Source of the DNA: Cyclobacterium amurskyense | GTDB taxonomy: Bacteria > Bacteroidota > Bacteroidia > Cytophagales > Cyclobacteriaceae | DNA: 64,000 nt | NCBI RefSeq assembly: GCF_001050135.1 | Contig: NZ_CP012040.1 | Location: 1,674,001-1,738,000 of the forward strand | Reading direction: 5' to 3' | Notes under the pieces: model-generated | Database searches by the model: none | What the model was told of the DNA's origin: nothing | Seen by the model: the letters and a program-made list of their open reading frames with translations, nothing else | Translations under genes and position numbers: made by a program | In this document: piece by piece, positions 53,403-62,858 of the stretch | Layout: the number at the start of each line of letters is the position of its first letter | How positions within the stretch are numbered: the stretch's first letter is position 1

Positions 53403-54590
53403 ATGAAACCTAAAAGTACTTTGCCCTTTTTTTTGGCCCTTATTTGTTTTTTGCTGTCCAGTCATCAGTCCTATTCTCAAGAAACAAAAACCCCTGAGCT
53501 TTATTTAGACCCTATTTTTAAGGTTGATTATGGGAATGCCACGGCAGACAAACCTCAATCAAAATCATGGACCAATAAACATGGTCAATGGTTAATAGTT
53601 GGTGATAAAGACGGACCTAAACTATTGAAAAAAGACGCTGTAGGATGGACCAGTCAGTCCAAGGTTAACCAAGCATTAAAGGGTTTACCACCTAGGGCTG
53701 ATGTATTGAGCAAAGATGATGAGACGCATATGGTCTTGGTGGACGAATGTGCCTTGACGGTAGTTAAATTAACTTATGCTCCCGCTACCAAGCAATATGA
53801 ACATCAATGGAAGGTTAATCTTCCCATTCCAAAGCAATGTAATTCTATAGAAACGGCAACCATTACCCAGGATTCAAAAAATCAATTTTGGGTTAGTGCT
53901 GATATGAATGAAAATATCATGGTTTGGCATTCGCTAAACGGTCAGGATTGGTCCAATCCCTTTACACTTGCGGATGACATTAACGCCGATGACATCTCAT
54001 TAATAGTTGGGTTAAAAGGACAAGTATCTGTGATTTGGTCTAACCAAAACACGCAATCTATCATGGAGAAAATTCACCATGATGGCGATACCTTTAATCA
54101 ATGGTCACAGCCTATAATCGTTCAACAGGGAGACAATAATGCAGACGATCATTTAAATGCTACGGAATTTGAAAATGGAGAAATGATTTTGGTGACCAAA
54201 AACAGTGTGGACAATATGAATCAACCTCAGTTTGTATTGCGAGAAAGGGATATTAAAGGCAATTGGACCAACATTCCCTACGAGAACCTAACCCAACAAA
54301 GAAGCCCTAGCCGCCCTATCATTAACCATGTGGCATCGGGGAAGATTTTTGAAATACACGCTGTGAGAAATCGAGAAGACAATCTGTATTTTATTTCTGT
54401 TAATGAAATAATTAAGGAGAATGACAACTGGCAGTTTAGAGAATTAATTCAACTTAAAACCAATATCCTAGGAAAAAACGGAGATGTCACCTCTAGTAAG
54501 GCTAGTTTTTTACCCGATGAACCTAAACTTATATTTTTCTCTGATGAAATGGGCAATATTTATTCTTTTGACCTCGGCACCTTATTATAA
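53403..54590 (+). CDS. Secreted hypothetical protein, propeller-like
   Basis: 395 residues with a signal peptide (LPFFLALICFLLSSHQSYSQ). Beta-rich with recurring 'W....G.W' and 'sxDGxxW' turns (KHGQWLIVGDKDGPKL, NENIMVWHSLNGQDWSNPF, HDGDTFNQWSQPI, GNWTNIPYENL), suggesting a BNR/sialidase-like beta-propeller without a recognised catalytic set. Two Cys residues (DECALTVV and PKQCNSI) could form a disulfide. Probably a surface or periplasmic binding protein. It is convergent with the lipoprotein deiminase gene, 120 bp apart. Confidence 0.6.
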   Translation: MKPKSTLPFFLALICFLLSSHQSYSQETKTPELYLDPIFKVDYGNATADKPQSKSWTNKHGQWLIVGDKDGPKLLKKDAVGWTSQSKVNQALKGLPPRADVLSKDDETHMVLVDECALTVVKLTYAPATKQYEHQWKVNLPIPKQCNSIETATITQDSKNQFWVSADMNENIMVWHSLNGQDWSNPFTLADDINADDISLIVGLKGQVSVIWSNQNTQSIMEKIHHDGDTFNQWSQPIIVQQGDNNADDHLNATEFENGEMILVTKNSVDNMNQPQFVLRERDIKGNWTNIPYENLTQQRSPSRPIINHVASGKIFEIHAVRNREDNLYFISVNEIIKENDNWQFRELIQLKTNILGKNGDVTSSKASFLPDEPKLIFFSDEMGNIYSFDLGTLL

Positions 54591-54710
54591 ATTCACCTCC
54601 ATTTAAATTACATAATATCTGAAAAATTGGGGCTGTCTTTTCTATGTAGAATGTAAAAAAGACAATGAGGTAAAAAGAACTGAATCATTGGATAAATTTC
54701 AGAATGAGGT

Positions 54711-55970
54711 TTATCCTTTCAGTCTTTTAAGGGCATTATTGATTTTAAGCCTGAGCTTGGATGGCTTTTTCACTTTGGGCTTATGCATGGTAATACAGTG
54801 CAGCCCTCCACCACTATAATTAAGTTCTGTAGCATTGATCATCACTACTTTTCTGCTTTTAAATACTTCTTGGAAAGCGTTTTTAGCCTCTTCATCTTTT
54901 TGCCGGATAAAATCAGGATCACCCGGACTGTAATAGGCAGGTATCACTACCAAATTATTGGTTAAGACAAAATTTAAATAGCTGGTAACAGGCGTATAAA
55001 AGATTGGCTGCCCGTTATAATTTCCCTGATCAAATATAATAGGTGCCTGGGGTACCCTGATGATCTTAAAAGGTTTTCCATCCTGATCCCTTGCCTTTTT
55101 TAGAATCTGATAGCTTTCTTCCAACCTATCATGCACCACCTGATAGAATGGATCCAATGAGAGGTCTGCCGGATCTACCTGAGCCAACAAGATGGTTTGG
55201 GCATCAGCAAAGCGGCAGAACTCATCCAAATGCCAATGAACTCCATTGCCATAAATATTGTCGATCACTGGTCCATGATCAAACAGATCGTCTTGCGGAA
55301 TACCCTTTTTAAGCCAAATGACGTTTTTTTGATTCAGATGTTGTTTGTATTCAATTTCAATTTCTTCCAGACTTAAACCCGGATTAATGTATTTTTCATG
55401 CCCTTCGACTAAAATAATGGTTCCCCTGCCATTGATCTCTCGACCTCCTCCAGCGCTGTACAGCCTGCTCCTCATAAAAGGGATTCTCATTTTTGAGGCA
55501 TACTGCTCATTGAAGAGGTTGTATTCCTGGTTTTCTTCATGGTGGTATTGAAAATTAACCATTTCCTCCTGACCCTCCTCATTATGCACAAGTATTGGTC
55601 CATAATCCCTGATCCAAATATTGTCTTTTTCCAGTTTAAAAGGAGTCATGGAGACATTTTCTAAATTAATGGCTGCTTGCTTAAAAATTTTTTCTAGATT
55701 TTCAGGTTGGTGATTGCTTTGGTTGTAGAATAACGTGACATGATCGACTTTGGCGATTTCTTGAATAAGCTTGAGCGTTATCTCTTGGAATTGGGGTGTC
55801 CAGCAGATAAAGGTGCTTTCCTGCGGATCGAATTCCCCCAATGGAGTGGCTGAATTTATTTCTTCAGGACTTTGCTTACAAGCAGTGATAAAGAAAAAAA
55901 TGTAAGCCAATAATACAAACAGACAAATACGCAATCCTTGTGTCCCTGTCAACCCGGCTGTGATTTTCAT
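54711..55970 (-). CDS. Agmatine deiminase/bacterial PAD-family lipoprotein
   Basis: 419 residues. N-terminal lipobox ITAC (Cys31), so it is membrane-anchored outside the cytoplasm, unlike cytoplasmic AguA. Guanidine-modifying-enzyme signatures are complete: IWIRDYGPILV, GVHWHLDEFCRF and the catalytic Cys392 in GGGLHCITMHKP. The family (PF04371-type) deiminates agmatine or C-terminal arginine of peptides, as in the Porphyromonas enzyme. A basic Lys-rich tail of about 20 residues follows the active site. An exported enzyme with this site would more likely act on peptides or environmental agmatine. Confidence 0.88.
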   Translation of the reverse strand: MKITAGLTGTQGLRICLFVLLAYIFFFITACKQSPEEINSATPLGEFDPQESTFICWTPQFQEITLKLIQEIAKVDHVTLFYNQSNHQPENLEKIFKQAAINLENVSMTPFKLEKDNIWIRDYGPILVHNEEGQEEMVNFQYHHEENQEYNLFNEQYASKMRIPFMRSRLYSAGGGREINGRGTIILVEGHEKYINPGLSLEEIEIEYKQHLNQKNVIWLKKGIPQDDLFDHGPVIDNIYGNGVHWHLDEFCRFADAQTILLAQVDPADLSLDPFYQVVHDRLEESYQILKKARDQDGKPFKIIRVPQAPIIFDQGNYNGQPIFYTPVTSYLNFVLTNNLVVIPAYYSPGDPDFIRQKDEEAKNAFQEVFKSRKVVMINATELNYSGGGLHCITMHKPKVKKPSKLRLKINNALKRLKG

Positions 55971-56599
55971 TTCAGGTTAATTCTGAATACTGTTTTTTAT
56001 ACATAAAATGATTTCAGTATGCAATTTACAATAAGGTTCTGATAAAAAATTGAATTATATGAACAACCAAGAGAGAAAATCCATGTGCGGAAAAAATCAA
56101 TCCCATTTGAACCCTATGCCATTACCCTTGACCGCGGGCATCTTACATGGTGGGCTATTTCCTCTAATTTCGCAAAGTTTTGTTTAAAAAATTGTACTGC
56201 TATGTAAGTGTTAGACTAACGACCTGCTTCAGCATAGCTTTTCTTCCCATCAGAATAATTTAGATGTTCCAATACCAACCCCCATGCTGTAAAACCATTG
56301 AATAAAAATCATTTACAATACAATTGGTACATAAGCTATGTCGTTTTTATTCGCTAGATTAGGCATCTAACCACCCAACTAATTTACACAAATACACTGT
56401 ATGTCATAGGATAAACTATCAATACGAAAATTAACGGGGCAGTTGACAACCGTTTAAAGTAAGCAATTTGCACTAAAACCCAACTGACCAGATCATACTG
56501 CCATCTTGTAAAATTGACACTACAAGATTTAACAAAATAACAGGACTATATTTGGTATAATTTTTCAAATTTGTTGGCTAAGAAATAATCAAGCTACTT
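55971..56599. other. Gap with a degenerate repeat C right module
   Basis: 630 bp. 56225-56300 (TTCCCATCAGAATAATTTAG...CCCCCATGCTGT) resembles the hairpin end of repeat C. No coding signal; the promoters of both flanking genes must lie here but no consensus box was identified. Confidence 0.35.
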
Positions 56600-57655
56600 A
56601 TGAAATATACTAATTGGGGCAGAGGGATGCTTTTGCTTTTACCGCTAGGGTTCATCGTTATTTTTGGTTTTATTAATGGATGTGCCTCCCTTAGCAAAAG
56701 CGCCAAAAGTAAACCTTTTACGATTATCGTTCTACCTGACACCCAAGGCTATGCGGACACTAGACATAAGGAGACGCAAAAACACTGGCCGGGTATAGGT
56801 GATCAGCGTGCCAGTTTCTTTTCGCAGACGGAGTGGATCAAAAAGAACAGGAAGAAGCTGAATATTGCCTTAGTCGCACATGTTGGGGATATCACACAGA
56901 CAGGGCACGATGAAGAATGGAAGATAGCAGATACCGCTTTCAAAACCCTTGACAATACCGTTCCCTACATATTATCCCCGGGAAATCATGATATGGGATA
57001 CTCAGCCAAAGACCATAAAACGAGCCATACACGTGAAAGCCTACTTAGCACCTACTTCCAACCTTCTCGTTTCACAAACAACCCTTTGTACAACCCGCTT
57101 TTTGGCAGTAATAAAAAGCTACATTTCCATGAAGAAGGGAAGATCGAAAACTACTACCTCTTCATAATAGAAGGCGAGATGAAGTTTCTAGTGCTTAGTC
57201 TGGAGTTTAAACCTCGGGACGAAATACTTGCATGGGCGAATAATGTCGTTGCACAGCATCCTGAATACAGGACCATCATCGTCACCCACAGTTATCTAAC
57301 CAGAAAAAAGGGAGAACGAACAGTTGCGGACAACTATTTGGTGAAAGGCAACTCAGGGGAAGAGATGTGGGAAAAATTTGTCAGCCAACACAAGAATATC
57401 TTTTTGGTTCTTTCCGGTCATGCCATGGAGAATTTGCTGAGCAGCAAAGGCAAGCATGGAAATATTGTACATCAGGTTCAGGCAGATTACTGGTATTGGG
57501 ACAAGCCTGAGATCAAGGCAGGAAGTGGTTTCTTACGTATCATGACTTTCTACCCTGAGAAAAACAGCATTGAGGTTCAGACCTATTCCCCTGTAACGGA
57601 TGAGTTCCTGACACGTCCTACAAGCAAATTCTCTTTGGATTATCCCATGCCGTAA
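56600..57655 (+). CDS. Calcineurin-like metallophosphoesterase lipoprotein
   Basis: 351 residues. Signal peptide with lipobox INGC (Cys28). All five metal-site motifs are visible: LPDTQGY, HVGDITQTG, SPGNHDMGY, VTHSYL and LSGHAMEN. These enzymes cleave phosphoesters with a binuclear metal centre; extracellular lipoprotein members often release phosphate or act on cyclic nucleotides or phospholipids. Substrate unknown. The gene stands alone with about 520 bp of non-coding DNA downstream. Confidence 0.9.
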   Translation: MKYTNWGRGMLLLLPLGFIVIFGFINGCASLSKSAKSKPFTIIVLPDTQGYADTRHKETQKHWPGIGDQRASFFSQTEWIKKNRKKLNIALVAHVGDITQTGHDEEWKIADTAFKTLDNTVPYILSPGNHDMGYSAKDHKTSHTRESLLSTYFQPSRFTNNPLYNPLFGSNKKLHFHEEGKIENYYLFIIEGEMKFLVLSLEFKPRDEILAWANNVVAQHPEYRTIIVTHSYLTRKKGERTVADNYLVKGNSGEEMWEKFVSQHKNIFLVLSGHAMENLLSSKGKHGNIVHQVQADYWYWDKPEIKAGSGFLRIMTFYPEKNSIEVQTYSPVTDEFLTRPTSKFSLDYPMP

Positions 57656-57980
57656 AAAGTTAAGTAAGGATCTCGACAACAGGTATCAACCCAACATAAA
57701 TACCTCAGCAGTAGGCATAATTCCTCCCCTATGACATTTGGAATGCACAGGTAAACCGTCTGGAGATTCAAAGGATTAATTTAATAGCTTGCCAAAATAC
57801 CCGGCATTGAGGCAATCGTAAAGGGCTTTTCTGAATACCCCCTTCGGCAGGATCAGTATCGAAATATAAGACCGTAGCTGAAGTTATCAATAGAACAGGG
57901 TTCCAATCTTATGCTACCAAGCACATTTTTTTATTCCTAATCTTCCATTTAAACCGAACAGTCATAGCATCAAGATCTTA

Positions 57981-58133
57981 TTTTAGCTTTTCCCTATAAA
58001 AAGTGAGTCGTTTCACTGGATTCCTTGTTCGAAATCCTTAATTTGATAAAGAAAAACAAACCGTAGGAGCCTGATACATAGTGTATATATACGCAAGTCC
58101 TCTGGTAAAACAGGAATTTTTACAAATTTCAAT
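57981..58133 (+). repeat. Dispersed repeat A, copy 3 (degenerate)
   Basis: Aligned blocks include GGATTCCTTGTTCGAAATCC, TTAATTTGATAAAGAAAAAC, AGGAGCCTGATACATAGTG and TATATACGCAAG. It ends 47 bp before the acyltransferase-like gene. The 57656-57980 part of the gap holds a REP-like fragment at about 57840 but no gene. Confidence 0.55.
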
Positions 58134-58179
58134 AACAATAGAATGACAAAATTCCCAGATATGGGTCGAAATTCTAAAT

Positions 58180-59352
58180 ATGAAAAAACATACTTTTCTA
58201 TTTGTCCTTTTACTAAGTGTTAGCTATTCAGCATCATCACAAATAAAAGAAATAAAAATACCTACTGTCGAGTTCAGACAAGGAATTTACTATGTAGAAT
58301 TGAATGGTAATACTGCATACGAAAGAGGCTTTCAACATGGAAGAGCTCTTGCCTTTGTCATCAAAAGATCTTTGAAGAATTTTGAAAACTGGATAGAGGA
58401 TAATACAACTATAAAAGTTCCTAAAGAAGCCATTTCTGATTTTGCGACTGGTAAGGGATATATTCAATCGGTCAAAGACCAATTGCCTGAATTGTTCAAT
58501 GAATTTCAAGGAATTGTTGATGGCGCTCAAGTTGATTTTGATATACTTTTTTCTTATCAAAGTTTTGATGAGTTTTATTCTTATTTAGAAGCTGGTAACC
58601 ATTTTAAGTCAAATGAAGGACATTGCACAACAATTGGTGTTTTTGGCAGAGAAAACCAAGCCAATTTTCTTACACATAATAATGACCTTCCCAGTTATCA
58701 TGAAGGTGCAGTAACTGTCTTAAAAATTAAGTACCCAAATTCAGATTTAATCCTACTCCAACAAACATTTGCTGGTCAGATTGGTCAAAATGGCGTTAAC
58801 AGTTATGGTGTTGCGGTAGGAATAAATACAATAATAGATATGCCTGTATCTAATAAAGGAATTCCTGTTTCATTTAATGTACGAAAAATAATGGAGTCAA
58901 AGAACATTACTGAATCTCTTGAATATCTCAAAAAGGTAGATTTTGGAACCTCAATGAATTACTTAATAGCCGACAGAGAAACTGCTATTGCAGTAGAAAC
59001 TTGGGAAGATAATATTGAAGCTATTGACAATAAGAAACAGCATTTTATAGCGCATACGAATCATACCCTTCAAGAAAACGCTCCTGTCATTTACGAGATC
59101 GATAAAGACCTAAACGATAGTAGCTTTGGCCATACCCATAGAAGGTTAAATCTTGCCAATGAAATTTTAGAAGACAGTGCTTACAATATAGATTTTGAAG
59201 GATTGAAAGAGTTAAAATCAACTCCACCTATACTTAATGGTAGCACCATCATGGGTACCATTATCAGTATTCCGAAAGAGGGCTTTCCTGTTTTATGGAC
59301 TACTCCAGGTTCGCCCAATTTGTTTGGCCATGTGAAGTTTACATTTGATTAA
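58180..59352 (+). CDS. Exported C45/acyl-CoA:6-APA acyltransferase-like Ntn hydrolase
   Basis: 390 residues with a signal peptide ending ASSQ. RGFQHGRALAFVI precedes the C45 core, in which Cys149 (EGHCTTIGV) is the expected N-terminal nucleophile after self-cleavage. THNNDLPSYHEGAVTV and QNGVNSYGVAVGINT follow as in penicillin acyltransferase and conjugated bile-acid hydrolase relatives. It likely hydrolyses an amide (N-acyl homoserine, bile-acid-like or peptide) outside the cytoplasm. It is the first of several small-molecule-modifying genes in a row. Confidence 0.85.
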   Translation: MKKHTFLFVLLLSVSYSASSQIKEIKIPTVEFRQGIYYVELNGNTAYERGFQHGRALAFVIKRSLKNFENWIEDNTTIKVPKEAISDFATGKGYIQSVKDQLPELFNEFQGIVDGAQVDFDILFSYQSFDEFYSYLEAGNHFKSNEGHCTTIGVFGRENQANFLTHNNDLPSYHEGAVTVLKIKYPNSDLILLQQTFAGQIGQNGVNSYGVAVGINTIIDMPVSNKGIPVSFNVRKIMESKNITESLEYLKKVDFGTSMNYLIADRETAIAVETWEDNIEAIDNKKQHFIAHTNHTLQENAPVIYEIDKDLNDSSFGHTHRRLNLANEILEDSAYNIDFEGLKELKSTPPILNGSTIMGTIISIPKEGFPVLWTTPGSPNLFGHVKFTFD

Positions 59353-59442
59353 AAATAAACCTACTAACAAATTATATGAAATCAGACTTCCCTTTCGGTC
59401 GGTACGCTTCATATTCGGGCCATTAAACATAATTAGAAAACA

Positions 59443-59880
59443 ATGAATGAATTTCTTTTAGAAGCAATTAAAGAAGCTAAAACAGGTCTGGCTGAAGGAG
59501 GCATACCTATTGGGTCTGTCCTTGTTCATGACAGGAAAATTATAGGTCGCGGACATAATCGTCGAGTACAAAATAGCAGTGTAATCCTTCATGGCGAAAT
59601 GGATGCGCTTGAGAATGCCGGGAGGCAATCTGCCAGTGTTTATAGCGAATGTGTCATATACACAACCTTGTCTCCTTGTTCCATGTGTTCTGGTACTATT
59701 TTGCTCTATGGAATCCCTAAAGTAGTTATTGGCGAGAATGAGACGTTTGTAGGAGAGGAAAAATTGTTAAAAGAAAGAGGTGTTGAAGTTGTTGTCATCA
59801 ATGATCCTACCTGTAAAGAAATAATGAGATCCTTTATTGAAGCCAATAAGGATTTATGGAATGAGGACATAGGCGTTTGA
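59443..59880 (+). CDS. Nucleoside/cytosine deaminase-family enzyme
   Basis: 145 residues, a zinc-dependent deaminase: His50-Gly-Glu52 (LHGEMDALEN) and Cys79/Cys82 (SPCSMC). The HGE variant and SxCSMCSG context resemble yeast cytosine deaminase and guanine deaminase-type proteins. Cytoplasmic. It lies 91 nt after the acyltransferase-like gene and 74 nt before a GNAT gene, same strand. Substrate uncertain. Confidence 0.88.
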   Translation: MNEFLLEAIKEAKTGLAEGGIPIGSVLVHDRKIIGRGHNRRVQNSSVILHGEMDALENAGRQSASVYSECVIYTTLSPCSMCSGTILLYGIPKVVIGENETFVGEEKLLKERGVEVVVINDPTCKEIMRSFIEANKDLWNEDIGV

Positions 59881-59953
59881 TAAATGCTTACTGAATTAAT
59901 ATTAAAAACTAGCATGTAGCCTATTTGAATAGGGTTACGGGTAAAATAAAAAA

Positions 59954-60823
59954 TTGCTTGTGGTAAATATAGATCAATTACAATTTAAGAAATTAGATTT
60001 TGAAGGCTTAAAGACTTTATTGAAATGGGCTGAAGAAGAGGGATGGAACCCTGGTCCAAATGATGCTGATGCGTATTGGTCAACAGATCCAGAAGGCTTT
60101 TATGGATATTTTCACAATGCTGATCTGATTGCTGGCGGATCGATTGTCTCATACAATATGGAATTCGGCTTTATGGGCTTTTTCATTGTTAAGCCAGCAT
60201 ACAGGTCCTTTGGAATTGGGAGGAAACTATGGTATCAAAGACGAGATGCCTTGTTGTCAAGATTAAATAAGGGTTCTTCAATAGGAATGGATGGCGTTTT
60301 GGCTTTGCAACCATTCTATCAAAAAGGCGGCTTTAAAATTGCCTTTAGGGATATTCGCTATGAAAAGGAAGGAATGGCATTCAAGATTGATAAAAATATT
60401 TCCCAAATAGTCGAGGAGGATATATCCTCAATCTTAGCCTATGATAAACAATGTTTTGGATTTTCACGTCCACAGTTTATTATTCCCTGGCTAAAACTAC
60501 CTGACATCAAGACATTTAAGTATATTGAGAATGGTCAAATTAAGGGATTTTCCATCGTAAGGAAAGCGAATACAGGATATAAAATCTGCCCTTTATTTGC
60601 AGATTCTGAATTCATTGCAGAGGAGCTTTATAAAGCTTGTTTAAATTCAGTGATAGGTAAACCACTGTATATTGATATTCCTATCATAAATCAAGGGGCA
60701 TTAAACCTTATTGAAGCATTTGATGCAAAGTATATATTTGAGTGCGCAAGAATGTATTACGGCAAATCTCCAAATATGAGGATTGACAAGGTTTATGGGT
60801 TAACTACATTTGAATTGGGATAA
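59954..60823 (+). CDS. GNAT N-acetyltransferase with YitH/HolE-type C-terminal domain
   Basis: 289 residues. The N-terminal GNAT domain (about 1-130) has the acetyl-CoA loop KPAYRSFGIGRKLW; a second domain (about 150-289; DKQCFGFSRPQFI, GKPLYIDIPI, NLIEAFDAKYIFECARMYYG) is the Acetyltransf_18 type. No ATG precedes the domain: the frame opens with TTG (59954) and a GTG lies at 59960, so the start is one of these. It probably acetylates a small molecule, fitting its neighbours. Confidence 0.85.
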   Translation: MLVVNIDQLQFKKLDFEGLKTLLKWAEEEGWNPGPNDADAYWSTDPEGFYGYFHNADLIAGGSIVSYNMEFGFMGFFIVKPAYRSFGIGRKLWYQRRDALLSRLNKGSSIGMDGVLALQPFYQKGGFKIAFRDIRYEKEGMAFKIDKNISQIVEEDISSILAYDKQCFGFSRPQFIIPWLKLPDIKTFKYIENGQIKGFSIVRKANTGYKICPLFADSEFIAEELYKACLNSVIGKPLYIDIPIINQGALNLIEAFDAKYIFECARMYYGKSPNMRIDKVYGLTTFELG

Positions 60824-60978
60824 GCTTTTATTGGATTGGTTTAAAGCCCGAAAGCGCCAACTTTAAATGAACTCAACTTTGGCATTCAATTGTCGGGACT
60901 ATAAAATTTGTAAAGATTTCAGCAATAAAAAAATGGATAGCATACCTAATTATTCTTGGAAAGAAAAAAACAACTGAT

Positions 60979-61269
60979 ATGAAGAATATAACAGACTTTG
61001 AAGATTTATTGGTGAGTAAATATGGACAAAAAGAAACTGAATCAAGAGACCAATATGACTCAGGTTCACTAGCTTTTCAACTTGGCCTTATGCTAAAAGA
61101 AGCTAGACAGCAGGCCAATAGGACAAAAGAACAACTTGCAGAAAAAACTGGAACTAAAAAAAGCTATATTTCAAGAATAGAGAGAGGCCTAAGTGACATT
61201 CAAATTTCAACTTACAACAAGCTGATTGAAAAAGGATTAGGAAAACACCTAAACATTTCAATTGGGTAA
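60979..61269 (+). CDS. Orphan HigA-like XRE antitoxin
   Basis: 96 residues. An XRE helix-turn-helix at about 40-90 (TKEQLAEKTGTKKSYISRIERG) behind a HigA-like N-terminus. In HigBA loci a RelE-fold toxin gene overlaps or directly precedes such a gene. Here the 155 bp upstream contain no intact toxin, only a possible tail ('NYSWKEKNN', stop 2 nt before the ATG), so the toxin was probably lost. Confidence 0.8.
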   Translation: MKNITDFEDLLVSKYGQKETESRDQYDSGSLAFQLGLMLKEARQQANRTKEQLAEKTGTKKSYISRIERGLSDIQISTYNKLIEKGLGKHLNISIG

Positions 61270-61407
61270 AAAAGTACTGTTTGCAGACGAGAAGTCCGAG
61301 CTAAAAATTTCCGACAGAAACATGCACTCCATCCCAGTATATAGGTTTGCATTCTCCCTTATAATACTTCTAGTGTTTACCCAATCAGCATCCTGGCCCC
61401 TTACCCA

Positions 61408-61809
61408 ATGTCCATAAAACCTTTACCATACTTATTCTTATCGGTAGTTCTAGTTACCGCATGTAACTGGGATACTTATGGACCTGAAAAAATTGTTCCA
61501 AATTTTTGGCTAATGTCAATCGATAGTTGGGAGCATCCACATATTTTTTACGCTGAAGATCCTTTAAATCGTACCAATAATAATATGTTAGTCCCATTTA
61601 CTGTTAAAAATATTTATCTGAGTAAATCACATATGGTAGTAACTCAAATCCCTGATCTGCTCTTTGAAAATGACAGCAATGAAGTTTATCACTTAATTGA
61701 GCTTGCCAATCATAAAAACCACCTAAAATTCAGCTCAAAAAATGAACTAGACAGCGCCTTAGAATTAAATAACATGCTTAATATTCTTAAAAATGAATAC
61801 AAAAGGTAA
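61408..61809 (+). CDS. Small putative lipoprotein
   Basis: 133 residues. Signal peptide LPYLFLSVVLVTAC with Cys19 as lipobox. The mature part is polar, without repeats or known motifs (WEHPHIFYAEDPLN; ELNNMLNILKNEYKR). No family recognised. It is isolated, with a REP-like element (61841-61860) after the stop. Confidence 0.6.
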   Translation: MSIKPLPYLFLSVVLVTACNWDTYGPEKIVPNFWLMSIDSWEHPHIFYAEDPLNRTNNNMLVPFTVKNIYLSKSHMVVTQIPDLLFENDSNEVYHLIELANHKNHLKFSSKNELDSALELNNMLNILKNEYKR

Positions 61810-62081
61810 TTATGATACATACCAAAAGGAATGATCTAGCCCCTTCGACAGGCTCAGGGACCAGTTTGGTTCCAAGGCCCATAAAAAAATACTGAAACTG
61901 ATACTTACTATAGGTCACGGTTCCAATCTTAAGCTACCTGTAACTACAACAATGCCAACATCTCCCCACATTTAAAGCGCATATATTAATGATAGTTACC
62001 AAAGGGATTGCAACAGCTTCAAAAAGGTATAAATACGATCTTTTTTCCTAACAGTTATATAATATTAAATTGAATTCCCAA

Positions 62082-62732
62082 ATGGACGAAAAAACAAAAA
62101 ACAGATTAGGCGTAGAAGAAAATAAACCTACCGATTGGTTTGAGAAACTTTATTCTGAAGCCAATGAAGATGGCGAAGGCATTCCTTGGGCAAATATGGC
62201 TCCCCATCCTGTGTTTAAAAGTTGGATAAGGAAAAACCCAAATACACATAAAGGAAAAACAGCTTTGGTAATTGGTTGTGGCATGGGTGACGATGCCATT
62301 GAACTTGAATCACAAGGCTTTAAGGTAACAGCATTTGATGTTTCAAACAGCGCTATTGAACTTTGTAAAACCAGGTTTCCAAATTCTAAGGTTGAATTTA
62401 TTCAATCCGATTTGTTAAAAGGAATTCCAGACTGGAACCGGAAATTTGATTTTGTACTGGAAATCTACACTATTCAAGCCCTTCCACCTAAGTATGAAAA
62501 AACTTTGATAAAGCATATTTCAGACTTTGTAGCAGATAAGGGCAAATTATTGGTTATCACTGAAACACAACAAGATAAAAGAGCTTTTGAAAATGGACCA
62601 CCATGGCTTTTAAATCAGGAGTACATTAAATCATTTGAAAGCTGTGGTTTAAAGCAAATCTTTCATTTAAGCAGTACTGAAGCTGAAATGGGCGAAGCAA
62701 CCCATCTTACCCTATTTCAAAGACAGGCCTAA
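62082..62732 (+). CDS. Class I SAM methyltransferase, thiopurine-methyltransferase-like
   Basis: 216 residues from the ATG at 62082 (TTG at 62070 is possible). Opening DWFEKLYSEANEDGEGIPWA resembles small-thiol/thiopurine-type methyltransferases. Motif I ALVIGCGMGDDA, acidic AFDVS and EIYTIQALP are present. It probably detoxifies a small molecule. It is the third methyltransferase in this accessory region, unlike the other two in sequence. Confidence 0.85.
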   Translation: MDEKTKNRLGVEENKPTDWFEKLYSEANEDGEGIPWANMAPHPVFKSWIRKNPNTHKGKTALVIGCGMGDDAIELESQGFKVTAFDVSNSAIELCKTRFPNSKVEFIQSDLLKGIPDWNRKFDFVLEIYTIQALPPKYEKTLIKHISDFVADKGKLLVITETQQDKRAFENGPPWLLNQEYIKSFESCGLKQIFHLSSTEAEMGEATHLTLFQRQA

Positions 62733-62858
62733 CAACATGGGCCTATTTTAGTTCTATGCATTAATATTGAGATCTATTCACTGCCCCTTTGCTCGAAAGC
62801 TTAACTTGGATAAAAAACAACTTATTATCACATTAGATAGCTAGTTGGAAAATCAACC

